Below are positions 55,215-64,000 of a stretch of 64,000 nt of DNA, piece by piece (within the stretch, counting starts at the first letter, position 1; the number at the start of each line of letters is the position of its first letter). The notes under the pieces are model-generated. The model searched no databases. It saw only the letters and a program-made list of their open reading frames with translations, and was not told the DNA's origin. The DNA is from Chionoecetes opilio (lineage: Eukaryota > Arthropoda > Malacostraca > Decapoda > Majidae): positions 15,001-79,000 of the forward strand of contig JACEEZ010014051.1 in NCBI GenBank assembly GCA_016584305.1, written 5' to 3'. The position numbers and the translations under genes were made by a program.

Positions 55215-56612
55215 ATAGAAGCGGAATTTCATTAGCTTGCCATTGATATATTTCGTATTCTGATAAATGAATTAGCAGCATGCATAAATTAGCGTAAAAA
55301 AATAAATAACATCATAAAATCGGGTAATTTTTCCCGATTGATGAGGTTATTTATTTAGTTAACGCTAAGTTATGCATGCTGCTAATTCATTTATCAGAAA
55401 ACTAAATATATCAATGGAAAGCTAATGAAATTCCGCTTCTATTGATATTCTCCATGTAAAAAGTTTGCTCGTAAAATATTGAATGGCGAAGAGTTTAATT
55501 GAATATTAAGTTCATGCATATTTCTTGAGTCTCATAAAGTCATAATGGTATTTATTTAGTGTTTTACGGTTTTTTATTTGATAATATTATAGAACAAGCA
55601 TTTAATTCCAAAGACAACAGTATATCTTTTATACTGATAAACATATATTTGGTAGGGGAAAATTACCATAAGCTGGCAAACACGGGCAGCAAGTGGAGTT
55701 TGTTGGTCCTCCAGCTCGCTCCGACGGGCGGCATTTGGCTTGAATACGCTAGATCGTGACGTCAGTGCAAGGCACATAGGTGCCTTGCACTGACGTCACG
55801 ATCTAGCGTCTTCAAGCCAAATGCCGCCCGTCGGAGCGAGCTGGAGGACCAACAAACTCCACTTGCCGCTCGTGTTTGCCAGCTTATGGTAATTTCCCCC
55901 TACCAAATATATGTTTATCAGTATAAGAGGTATACTGCCATCTTCCGAAATGTTTGCTATATAATATTATAAAATAAAAAATCGTAAAACACACTAAAGA
56001 AATGCCATTATGAGACTCTCAAGAAATATGCATGAACTTAATATTCACTTAAACTCTTCGCCATTTAATATTTTGCGCAAAAACGTTTTACATGGAGAAT
56101 ATCAATAGAAGCGGAATTTCATTAGCTTTCTATTTATATATTTCGTTATCTGATAAATAAATTAGAACTATGTATAAATTAGCGTTAACTAAATAAATAA
56201 CCTCATCAATCGGGAAAAATTACCCGATTTCATGATGTTATTTATTCAGTTAACACTCATTTATGCATGGTTCTAATTCATTTATCAGATAACGAAATAT
56301 ATCAATGGAAAGCTAATGAAATTCCGCTTCTATTGATATTCTCCATGTAAAAAGTTTACGAGCAAAATATTAAATGGGAGCTGGAGTTGGTGAATATTAA
56401 TGTTGAGTTCATGTTGAGTTCATGCATATTTCTTGAGAGTCTCATAATGGCCTTTCTTTAGTGTGTTTTACGGTTTTTTATTTGATAATATTATAGAACA
56501 AACGTTTCCGAAGACAACAGTATATCTTTTACACTGATAAACATATATTTGGTAGGGGAAAATTACCATAAGCTGGCAAACACGGGCGGCAAGTGGCGTT
56601 TGTTGGTCCTCC
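55215..56612. repeat. Chain of alternating long palindromes
   Basis: Palindrome U (55215-55442, centre about 55328), palindrome V (about 55443-56106, loop 55776-55779), a second U (about 56107-56337), then half of a second V (56338-56612). One ~550-bp module is thus present three times in alternating orientation. The centre of V has tgacgtca (CRE-like) next to the loop: gtgcaaggcac|atag|gtgccttgcac. AT-rich arms; no coding sequence on either strand. Confidence 0.85.
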
Positions 56613-56922
56613 AGCTCGCATTTCCCGCGCCTGTCGCACCCACAACAAGGGCTGTGACGTCACGTGCAAGACACCTATACGCTTGAAGTGGCAATTTTAC
56701 AAATAACCCCTTAAACACCTTCACAACGTTTGAAAAAATAATATTTAATTTATATCTTGTATTGATATGCAAATGGACTACATATCCACGGTAAAATAAA
56801 ATAATGCCGTCTGGAGAGTATTGATGTCGACGTTTTGTGAGGTAAACAAACATTCCGATGTGACACTGACAGGGCGGCGGCCTGGCTACCTTCCTCCCCG
56901 CCCCGCCCCGCACCGCCCCGCC
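56613..56922 (+). promoter_or_regulatory. GC-box-rich putative promoter
   Basis: Downstream of the palindromes the text becomes GC-rich, with tgacgtca (56653), ccccgccccgccccgc GC boxes at 56897-56922 immediately before an ATG in a strong context, and complementary GC boxes at 57038-57058 after it. No TATA box. CpG-island-like by eye. Confidence 0.35.
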
Positions 56923-56966
56923 ATGGGCAACTGTCTGCTGCTCCTCGGCCTCAAGAGGGAAAAACG
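56923..56966 (+). CDS. Putative first exon of an MGNC (myristoylated) protein
   Basis: ccgccATGG is an excellent start context. Fourteen codons plus two bases encode MGNCLLLLGLKREK, followed by a donor (aaaacg|gtgaga). Gly2 with Asn3-Cys4 is the pattern for N-myristoylation plus palmitoylation, so the product would be membrane-anchored on the cytosolic side. I cannot name the gene, and later exons are not in the window. The GC-rich surroundings and lack of repeat copies favour a real host gene more than for any other small exon here. Confidence 0.4.
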
Positions 56967-57104
56967 GTGAGAACTAACACATGAACAAACCCACTTCACG
57001 CACTCAGGGCCGAGCAGGGCGACCTAGTATTGACCTAGCGGGGCGGGGCGGGGCGGGTGTGTGGCGACTGGTACATGTTCCGCAGGAGTTGTGGGCGCCG
57101 GGAT

Positions 57105-57860
57105 GCAGTCAGTTCGTACACAAGTTGTTTCGTACACCAGTAGATTCGTACATCAAAAAGTTGTTTCGTAGTCTATATGACACCATAGTCGTTTCGTACA
57201 TACAGCTCAGAGATGAACTTGACTACTAGAGTTACGAAACGACACCAGGTATGTACGAAAATACTCTAAATCAGTGTACGAAACAAGGGTATTATTCTAG
57301 TGTTTGCCCATACTCCCCCTCTTCCACAAAACAAGCTTGAGGACCTGGGGGAATGTGAGATATTTGGCTGGGGTACAAAATATGCGTCGCAACCACATAG
57401 TTTTTGAGTTAGGGGTGATGAAAAATTTCCCAAGATCTAGGGAAAATTCATTGGATTTCTTCTGAGTCCAGAGACGTGTGAACCTGACGATCCTCACAGA
57501 ATAATGACCGAAGTGTCGAGAACCCCCCCAACTCCCTCTAGGAGGCTAGGTTAAGGTAGGCTATATTTGGGTAGGTTAGGTTAGGTTATCAGTGGGTCAA
57601 GCCCCCCGCTAGGTTAGGTAAATTTCTCTAGATATAAGGAAATTACCCTAGATCTAGGGAATTTTACCCCCCCCCTACACAACTCTTAAATTGCGTGTTT
57701 CCGACGCATGATTTGTTCCCCACCCGAAAACCCCGCATTCCCACAGGTCCCCAAACTTGTTTGGGGGAAGGGAGAGAGTATGGGCAAACACTAGAAATTT
57801 ACCGAAACAACTAACAAAACCTGGGTACAAAACAACTTGTGTACGAAACTCCCTGTAACC
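57105..57860. mobile_element. gtacgaaac-type element, split by a foldback MITE
   Basis: Left terminus cagttcgtacacaagttgtt (57108) and complementary aacaacttgtgtacgaaact at 57828-57850. Internal gtttcgtac motifs recur five times. A family-A foldback element (57290-57805) is inserted. Partner copy at 35590-35860. Confidence 0.55.
57290..57805. mobile_element. Family-A foldback element with TTAGG core
   Basis: Left arm ctagtgtttgcccatactcc, a short TTAGG core (57540-57600), right arm to gagagtatgggcaaacacta. Confidence 0.75.
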
Positions 57861-57989
57861 GGCGGCGCCAACCACCCAGGCAATCGTGCACCGCAAAATT
57901 AGTTTTTTTTAACCTAAATTGGTTAATATACTGAGCTTCAAATACTAGAGAAAAAGTAAGCTGTAAGGCCTGTGGAATATTAGCCGAGG

Positions 57990-58096
57990 CGGTGCTTGTG
58001 TATGTTGTGCTTGTATGTTGTGCTTGTATGTTGTGTATGTTGTGCTTGTATGTTGTGTATGTTGTGCTTGTATGTTGTGTATGTTGTGCTTGTATG
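57990..58096. repeat. 22-bp minisatellite
   Basis: Unit tgtatgttgtgcttgtatgt-like, about four to five copies. A plus-strand frame of Cys/Val/Leu runs through it; low complexity. Confidence 0.8.
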
Positions 58097-58240
58097 TGAC
58101 TATATTTAGATTATGTATTGAAGGGTTTATGGCATTATCTCTGATGGGAATTCTCGCCGAAACACCAACCGAGCACTCTCGCCGACGTGGAATTTTTAAC
58201 CTAACCTGCACATTGGCACCCAACCTAACCTGGTATTATT

Positions 58241-58618
58241 CCAGATGAACACCGAATTCACTTGGGTGGACGAAACAATTTTTTTCTGGTGAGTTTTAAT
58301 GTGTTTTGAATTAATCTGCTAACTGTTTCTGTCACAAATCTTTTATATATACCTATATATATATATATATATACATTTTTTTTTTTTTAGGGAAAGGTTC
58401 GGTTAGGTTAGGTTTGATATATAGGTTATGTTAGGTAAGGTTAGGTTAAGTATAGGTTCGGTTAGGTTCAATTTGTTTTGTGTCATTTTTGTTGCAAATC
58501 ACACACACACACACACACACACAAAAAGTGGTTTGCGACATAAACGGTTAGCAGATTCGTTCAAAACTCACCAGAAAAAATGAGTCGTTCACCAAAGGAA
58601 TTTCCGTGTTCATCTGGA
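58241..58618. mobile_element. Family-B MITE with TTAGG core
   Basis: Termini ccagatgaacaccgaattc / complement ttccgtgttcatctgg, internal complementary cggttagcagattcg, and a GGTTAGGTTAGG core plus (CA)n. Second copy at 36506-36846. Confidence 0.8.
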
Positions 58619-58790
58619 AATTTACCCTTAACCTAACTGAACAAACAGCCCCGAATTGACCTAGACAAGGGGAATTGAAGACACAAGGGTAAAACCTGAT
58701 TAAATGTATATATCGGGTCCTGTAATATCAAGAATTGTACAACTCGACGACGGCGGCGAGAGTTCCGGTCGGCGACAGTTTTGAGTACCT

Positions 58791-59752
58791 TCCTGTTTAC
58801 CTTATTGGATTCTAAAAACTTTCTCTATGAGCTTCCGTCACAAATAATTACTTTTGGAGATATGATTGTTTACCTTATTGGATTCTAAAAACTTTCTCTA
58901 TGAGCTTCCGTCACAAATAATTACTTTTGGAGATATGATTGTTTACCTTATTGGATTCTAAAAACTTTCTCTATGAGCTTCCGTCACAAATAATTACTTT
59001 TGGAGATATGATTCTGTTTACCTTATTGGATTCTAAAAACTTTCTCTATGAGCTTCCGTCACAAATAATTACTTTTGGAGATATGATTGTTTACCTTATT
59101 GGATTCTAAAAACTTTCTCTATGAGCTTCCGTCACAAATAATTACTTTTGGAGATATGATTCTGTTTACCTTATTGGATTCTAAAAACTTTCTCTATGAG
59201 CTTCCGTCACAAATAATTACTTTTGGAGATATGATTGTTTACCTTATTGGATTCTAAAAACTTTCTCTATGAGCTTCCGTCACAAATAATTACTTTTGGA
59301 GATATGATTCTGTTTACCTTATTGGATTCTAAAAACTTTCTCTATGAGCTTCCGTCACAAATAATTACTTTTGGAGATATGATTCTGTTTACCTTATTGG
59401 ATTCTAAAAACTTTCTCTATGAGCTTCCGTCACAAATAATTACTTTTGGAGATATGATTGTTTACCTTATTGGATTCTAAAAACTTTCTCTATGAGCTTC
59501 TGTCACAAATAATTACTTTTGGAGATATGATTGTTTACCTTATTGGATTCTAAAAACTTTCTCTGAGCTTCCGTCACAAATAATTACTTTTGGAGATATG
59601 ATTCTGTTTACCTTATTGGATTCTAAAAACTTTCTCTATGAGCTTCCGTCACAAATAATTACTTTTGGAGATATGATTCTGTTTACCTTATTGGATTCTA
59701 AAAACTTTCTCTATGAGCTTCCGTCGCAAATAATTACTTTTGGAGATATGAC
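58791..59752 (+). repeat. 73/75-bp tandem array, 13 copies
   Basis: Unit from gtttaccttattggattcta to ttttggagatatgatt, 73 bp, or 75 bp when followed by an extra ct. The copies are almost identical, with one 4-bp deletion (near 59565) and few substitutions. A single diverged copy lies in the opposite orientation at 60200-60281. Confidence 0.95.
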
Positions 59753-59955
59753 ATGTTGTTGATAGGGAGGCGAGACAAGTGTTTACGTGCACCTCACTCT
59801 TCTTCCTCTTGTGACCTGCATCGCCTCTATCCCCCTATCCTATCCCCATCGTCCCCCTTGCCGCGGATACTTTTTAATGCAAATTTGGCTTTAGTTAGGA
59901 GGCTAAAAAGTGGGATTAGGTTAGCTTAGGTTAGGTTAGTATGTCTAAAGGTGGG

Positions 59956-60138
59956 CCCGTCAGGGTGGCAAGGTTGGTAGAGACGTGAGTTCGCAATGTG
60001 CAGCGTCCCTGTGCATTCGGTCAGCGGTTCGAATCTGCCTAGTTCGTGCTGACGTGGCGGCGCTTTGTATAGTCAATAACCTTGTAGTTGGTACTTGCAA
60101 AGCGTCTAGATAGGATGAAAATCTTATCTTATCTTTTT
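59956..60138 (+). mobile_element. tRNA-derived SINE with 15-bp duplication
   Basis: Contains an A-box-like tggcaaggttgg and a B box ggttcgaatct (60026-60036), ends in (atctt)n, and is flanked by perfect atgtctaaaggtggg duplications (59941-59955; 60139-60153). 183 bp. Confidence 0.85.
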
Positions 60139-60194
60139 ATGTCTAAAGGTGGGGTTAGATTAGTTAATTTTCATATCTCCTATACACTCCTTCC

Positions 60195-60285
60195 TATTAA
60201 AAACATCTTATATCTCCGAAAGTAGTGATTTGCGACGGAAGCTCATAGAATGTTTTTCAGAATCCAATAAAGTAAACAGAAACTA
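60195..60285 (-). repeat. Diverged inverted monomer of the 73-bp repeat
   Basis: The complement reads tttattggattctgaaaaac ... cgacggaagctcatagaatg-type text matching the array unit at roughly 85%. It may be the single-copy ancestor or a boundary of the amplified region. Confidence 0.7.
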
Positions 60286-60911
60286 TACTCCCAATTGTGT
60301 AGAGAATTCTGGTCCCTAAAAATTTACCGATGTACAGTTCCACCCAATCATGGAAAATCAGGTGCGCTCTGTATTTTTCTGGTGATGTAGGTAGAGATTA
60401 GGTTTTAATAGAGAATAGGCTATATTTTACTGCAGTTTAATATATTACAAGGCACGTAGTTACAACCATCCTCAACTTGTAGATCTGTCCATCAGCAGTA
60501 TTTCTAACCCCTACCTCACCCGTCGGAAATTAACAATACTATAAGAGGGGGTCTGGGGGGGCGCAAGTGTGGGTCAGTGAGGTCAACTGTAGGTCACACG
60601 ATCGGGAATATTGTATTATCCCCTTGTGACCCAGAACGTAATTTCCATTGTAATTTGGGTACCATTAGACAATTTTTAGTGAATATAAGCCATGTGTTAT
60701 AGGTAGCTATGACCTGTTTAGTATCCTTGTCCACTAACTCATTTGGTATATTCAGTCACTTCCTAATTTGATAGCTAACAACAGACGATTTTATATAGCG
60801 AAGGAAAGATCTGGGCGTGAAGGGGTTAACCTGCAGTTTTACCGAATATAAACTATAAGGTTAATATTCCACAGGAGTTTGCTGCACAGGCATTACATCA
60901 TACATTTCTGT
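60286..60911. other. Noncoding gap
   Basis: No gene or known repeat. A short G-run region at 60545-60560. Confidence 0.4.
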
Positions 60912-61430
60912 AAAATTCTAGAGTCCTTTCCCGCCCTTATTAGTAAAAGGTAAAGGTAAAGATGGGAGCATACGCTAAGCTGCGCGTGGCATGCGGTGCT
61001 CATCTCCGTGGCATTAGCCCTTAGAGCCTGTGGTGGGTGAGGACCCGTTACCCCGGGACACAGGGCTAGTGTGACTCCCGGGTTACCACAGTTACCTTCC
61101 CCAGGTGACCCCAGGTACCCATTTATCAACCCCGAAAGGAAGGAAGAACAGCTGGGTAGGCTGGTCACCGGCTTGCCCTGGCCCGGGATCGAACCAGGGC
61201 CCGCAGATTGGTAGCCAGGCACGCCAGCCGCTGCACCACGGAGGCGACTATTAGTAGCTATTTTTATTTTTTTTATCAACAGACCTTCACAGAGTCCTTC
61301 AGATGCCTCTAAAACTTAATAATAAAGTGGGGGAGAGATGCCCCCTCCCACAATCCTCCCCAAAGGACTGTAATTATAACCTTGCTAGATCTAAGGGCGG
61401 GAAAGAACTAGATTTTGACCAGGTTAGGTC
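60912..61430. mobile_element. Family-D MITE split by a SINE
   Basis: Left arm taaaattctagagtcctttc and right arm tctaagggcgggaaagaact. The CCTAA core is almost absent in this copy. Interrupted by the SINE at 60946-61248. Confidence 0.7.
60946..61248 (-). mobile_element. Complete tRNA-derived SINE, 303 bp
   Basis: On the minus strand: A box tggtgcagcgg (61228-61238), B box ggttcgatccc (61185-61195), body, and 3' tail (tttacc)n. Perfect 8-bp duplications tattagta at 60938-60945 and 61249-61256. A 3' fragment of the same family is at 11830-11925. Pol III would transcribe it. The head is too modified to be a functional tRNA. Confidence 0.9.
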
Positions 61431-61560
61431 AGCGGTCGGCAACTTGCTGCTCTTTCATGAGACCTGTGCTGCTCCTGCCACCTACTTAGAAATGTCCAAA
61501 TTATATTAGCGTTATAAAAATAAGATATAAAATACTGGCATAGGAGTACCAAGAGTCATG
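61428..61560. mobile_element. Possible single hAT end
   Basis: cagcggtcggcaacttgctg is a hAT-like left terminus, but no complementary right end was found nearby. Confidence 0.3.
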
Positions 61561-61604
61561 ATGTTATGATAGTAGTAGTAGTAGTGAAGGTAGTTATGAT
61601 AGTA

Positions 61605-61706
61605 CACTAAACCCTTCATGTTCGCGGGCTTAAGGCTCGCGGATTTGATTACTCGCGGGTTTTCAACCCCCCCCCCCCCCCTTTTTTTTTTTTATTTTTT
61701 TTTTTA

Positions 61707-61753
<47 letters not shown>

Positions 61754-62338
61754 TTTTACTCCCTCCCAATTACTTGCTCTCTACAGGGGCCTTATCCGCC
61801 CATGTATGGAGTATGTCTCACATGTTTGGGGAGGATCCACTCATACAGCTCTCCTAAACAGGGTTGAGTCTAAAGCTTTTCGTCTCATCAACTCTTCTCC
61901 TCTGACTGACTGTCTTCAATCTTTAAATCACCGCCGCAATGTTGCTTCTCTTGCTCTCTTCTACCGTTATTTTCATGCTCACTGCTCTTCTGAACTTGCT
62001 AACTGCATGCCTCCCCCCCTCCCGCGGCCTCGCTGCACAAGACTTTCTACTCATTCTCATCCCTATTCTGTCCATCTTCCTAATGCAAGAGTTAATCAGT
62101 ATCTTTACTCTTTCATCCCTTTCACTGGTAAACTCTGGAACTCTCTTCCTGTTTCTATTTTTCCACTTTCCTATGACTTAAATTTTTTCAAAAGAAGAGT
62201 AACAAGACACCTCCCGAACTAAATTGGCTCACCCCTCTGTTTTTATTTTATTCTCTTACTGTCTTCTTTATAGGGACTGGCAACTAAGCGGGCTTTGTGT
62301 TACCCATTTTTGTTGTGCCCTTGGCCAGTTCCTTGTCA

Positions 62339-62376
<38 letters not shown>

Positions 62377-62461
62377 TGAATGACTAATGTCATGCTCGCG
62401 GATTTACGCTAATCGCGGGTGTCTCTGTTCCCTAACCCCCGCGAACATGAAGGGTTTATTG
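61605..62461. mobile_element. Pogo/Tigger-like MITE with TA duplication, split by a LINE
   Basis: Termini CAcTAAACCCTTCATGTTCG and complement, 23 of 24 terminal bases matching, between TA dinucleotides (61603-61604; 62462-62463). Inside are ctcgcggattt motifs in both orientations. The LINE fragment at 61757-62369 is nested. Confidence 0.75.
61757..62369 (+). pseudogene. Jockey-like LINE 3' end, copy D
   Basis: A 138-codon frame (61806-62222) encodes the intact C-terminus: MEYVSHVWGGSTHTALLN ... FTGKLWNSLPVSIFPL ... FKRRVTRHLPN, then a 3' UTR and an A-tract (62342-62369). It is the best preserved C-terminus of this family in the window. A (TTA)n / T-rich stretch precedes it. Confidence 0.8.
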
Positions 62462-62580
62462 TAGTAGTAGTGAAGGTAGTTATGACAGTAGTAGTAGTGA
62501 AGGTAGTTATGACAGTAGTAGTAGTGAAGGTAGTTATGACAGTAGTAGTAGTGAAGGTAGTTATGATAGTAGTAGTAGTG
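62461..62580. repeat. 27-bp minisatellite
   Basis: Unit gtagtagtagtgaaggtagt plus tatgaca, four copies. Another copy lies just left of the Tigger-like MITE (61571-61604), so the MITE inserted into the array. Confidence 0.85.
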
Positions 62581-62686
62581 GATGAAAGTCGAGCGACGAA
62601 CTACTGAGGAAGAGTACCATAAAAGGGATATTTTTCGGAACAAAGAGCAGCGACGGCAGTGGAAGGTCGGCACAAAGACACCAGTA

Positions 62687-63170
62687 CAGGTTGAAGTTCC
62701 CAAACTCGGCATCCCAAGACTCGGCAACACCCAAAACTCGGCTATGGTTCCGGATTTTCCAAAACACGCCAGAACACCCAAAACACGGCGCGTAGTTGCC
62801 GGGTCGGCCGCTGGGTGCCACCACACTAGGCCGCTTGGTTTCTCCCGCCGATTTGTTTGTTGTTATTGTTCAGTGGTGTTGTGACTGTAGAGTTGTGTAC
62901 ACTGTTATTTTGTGTACTTCTACAGGTCTGTTATTGGTATTATGGCTCCCAAACGTCCAGGAACACCTACTGGTGCAAGGGAAAAGAAAAGTAAGTCTCA
63001 GTACGTATTATAGACCGTATTAGAATCCAAATAATTTTTTCCTGTGATTTTTTTCATGTGATTTTCATGCTTTTTTTCCCTTTAATATATCTACGTTCTA
63101 AAAGTCGGAAAATTCCATTACTCGGCTCGGCGCTGGTCCCGAGGTTGCCGAGTTTGGGAACTTCAACCTG
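62687..63170 (+). mobile_element. Tigger-like element, plus copy, retaining a first exon
   Basis: Termini CAGGTTGAAGTTCCCAAACT and complement, with TA on both sides (62685-62686; 63171-63172). Internally deleted to 484 bp. Confidence 0.75.
62942..62990 (+). pseudogene. Tigger-like transposase first exon, plus copy
   Basis: ATG, then MAPKRPGTPTGAREKK, then donor gaaaa|gtaagt. The basic start resembles pogo/Tigger transposase N-termini ahead of the CENP-B-type helix-turn-helix. No other exon remains because the element is internally deleted. An acceptor-like ttctacag lies 17 bp upstream of the ATG. Confidence 0.5.
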
Positions 63171-63392
63171 TAGCGTAATAGTGTGTGTAACCTAGGTCCT
63201 GGGGCCGTGCCAAGAGTCATGATGAAGGTCCAGCGATGAACTACTGAGGAAGGGTACCATAAAAGGGATATTTTTTGGAACGAAGAGCAGCGACGGCAGT
63301 GGAAGGTCGGCACGAAGACACGGATACCCCCGTGTCTTACCCAGCTGACCGTCGTCGCTGCTCTTCGTTCCAAAAATATCCCTTTTATGGTA

Positions 63393-63875
63393 CAGGTTGA
63401 AGTTCCCAAACTCGGCAACCTCGGGACCAGCGCCGAGCCGAGTAATGGAATTTTTCGACTTTTAGAACGTAGATATATTAAAGGGAAAAAAAGCATGAAA
63501 ATCACATGAAAAAAATCACAGGAAAAAATATTTGGATTCTAATACGGTCTATAATACGTACTGAGACGTACTTTTCTTTTCCCTTGCACCAGTAGGTGTT
63601 CCTGGACGTTTGGGAGCCATAATACCAATAACAGACCTGTAGAAGTACACAAAATAACAGTGTACACAACTCTACAGTCACAACACCACTGAACAATAAC
63701 AACAAACAAATCGGCGGGAGAAACCAAGCGGCCTAGTGTGGTGGCACCCAGCGGCCGACCCGGCAACTACGCGCCGGGTTTTGGGTGTTCTGCCGTGTTT
63801 TGGAAAATCCGGAACCATAGCCGAGTTTTGGGTGTTGCCGAGTCTTGGGATGCCGAGTTTGGGAACTTCAACCTG
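63393..63875 (-). mobile_element. Tigger-like element, inverted copy
   Basis: Same termini, between TA at 63391-63392 and 63876-63877. Nearly identical to the plus copy, 483 bp. Confidence 0.75.
63572..63620 (-). pseudogene. Tigger-like transposase first exon, minus copy
   Basis: Same 16 codons. The donor differs: gaaaa|gtacgt in place of gtaagt, so splicing may be weaker. Confidence 0.5.
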
Positions 63876-63877
63876 TA

Positions 63878-64000
63878 CCCTTCCTCAGTTGTTCGTCGTT
63901 CGTCGTTGGACCTCCATCATGACTCTTGGTACGGCCCTGGGTCTCTTGGAAAATATTGGGATGAATTCTTGTACTTATTATTATTATTATCATCATTATC
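63878..64000. other. Right edge of the window
   Basis: Contains ggacctccatcatgactctt, complementary to text near 63205-63230, and a terminal (tta)n run. No gene is seen. Confidence 0.4.

Larger units (their letters stand above)
62598..63392. repeat. Direct and inverted flank repeats around the Tigger-like pair
   Basis: The sequence gaactactgaggaag...gacggcagtggaaggtcgg occurs at 62598-62680 and directly again at 63238-63320. Part of it (gctcttcgttccaaaaatat) is inverted at 63358-63390. This explains the mirrored arrangement of the two Tigger-like copies. Confidence 0.7.

Noticed and set aside
58791..59752. CRISPR-like array
   Set aside because: Tandem satellite units without variable spacers.
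59956..60138. True tRNA gene suggested by the B box ggttcgaatct
   Set aside because: No complete cloverleaf was found, and target-site duplications plus an (atctt)n tail show it is a SINE.
61185..61238. True tRNA gene suggested by A and B boxes on the minus strand
   Set aside because: The head is followed by a SINE body and tail, with 8-bp duplications.

Overview
The window is eukaryotic: genes are intron-split (several exon fragments end at clear GT splice donors), poly(A)-tailed LINE ends and tRNA-derived SINEs are present, and short (TTAGG)n/(CCTAA)n runs, the canonical arthropod telomere motif, occur throughout. The repeat styles (tRNA-SINEs, Penelope-like elements, RTE and jockey-like LINEs, 'ataagaacataag' interspersed repeats, TTAGG-bearing foldback elements) together suggest a large arthropod genome, most likely a decapod crustacean. 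That taxonomic call is inference. No operons, CRISPR arrays, rRNA genes or true tRNA genes are visible.

Layout. 0-7 kb: noncoding DNA, TTAGG-cored foldback MITEs, a C2H2 zinc-finger gene (copy A) and a Merlin/IS1595-type transposase exon. 7-13 kb: first copy of a triplicated 59-bp putative first exon, and a decayed Penelope-like element with a hammerhead-like motif. 13-18.7 kb: jockey-like LINE, zinc-finger copy B, foldback elements and the second exon copy. 18.9-24.6 kb: nested DNA transposons; a TTAA-flanked element holds a CACTG-ended element carrying a broken transposase-like gene, which is itself interrupted by a third element. 24.6-29 kb: a LINE remnant interrupted by two hAT MITEs and an RTE LINE. 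29-35 kb: LINE, zinc-finger copy C, and a LINE whose endonuclease domain carries a ~39-copy in-frame 36-bp minisatellite, followed by an RTE copy with a 200-bp-arm palindrome. 35-41 kb: TTAGG-cored MITEs, the third exon copy, and satellite-bearing foldback DNA. 41.3-46.7 kb: a dead ZBED5-like hAT element containing a head-to-head Penelope pair. 47.3-55.2 kb: a TIR element encoding a broken, widely distributed but functionally unnamed protein (acidic nuclease-like motifs plus a CXC tail), loaded with nested MITEs. 55.2-56.6 kb: a chain of long palindromes. 56.9 kb: a GC-rich putative first exon starting MGNC. 57-64 kb: foldback MITEs, a 13-copy 73-bp array, two tRNA-SINEs, and Tigger/pogo-like elements that keep a transposase first exon.

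Most of the window is therefore transposable-element DNA. The best candidates for host genes are the three zinc-finger copies, the triplicated first exon and the MGNC exon. Insertion order can be read from target-site duplications and from empty sites preserved elsewhere in the window. Segmental duplication has copied whole blocks (LINE end, zinc-finger gene, second LINE) two or three times.
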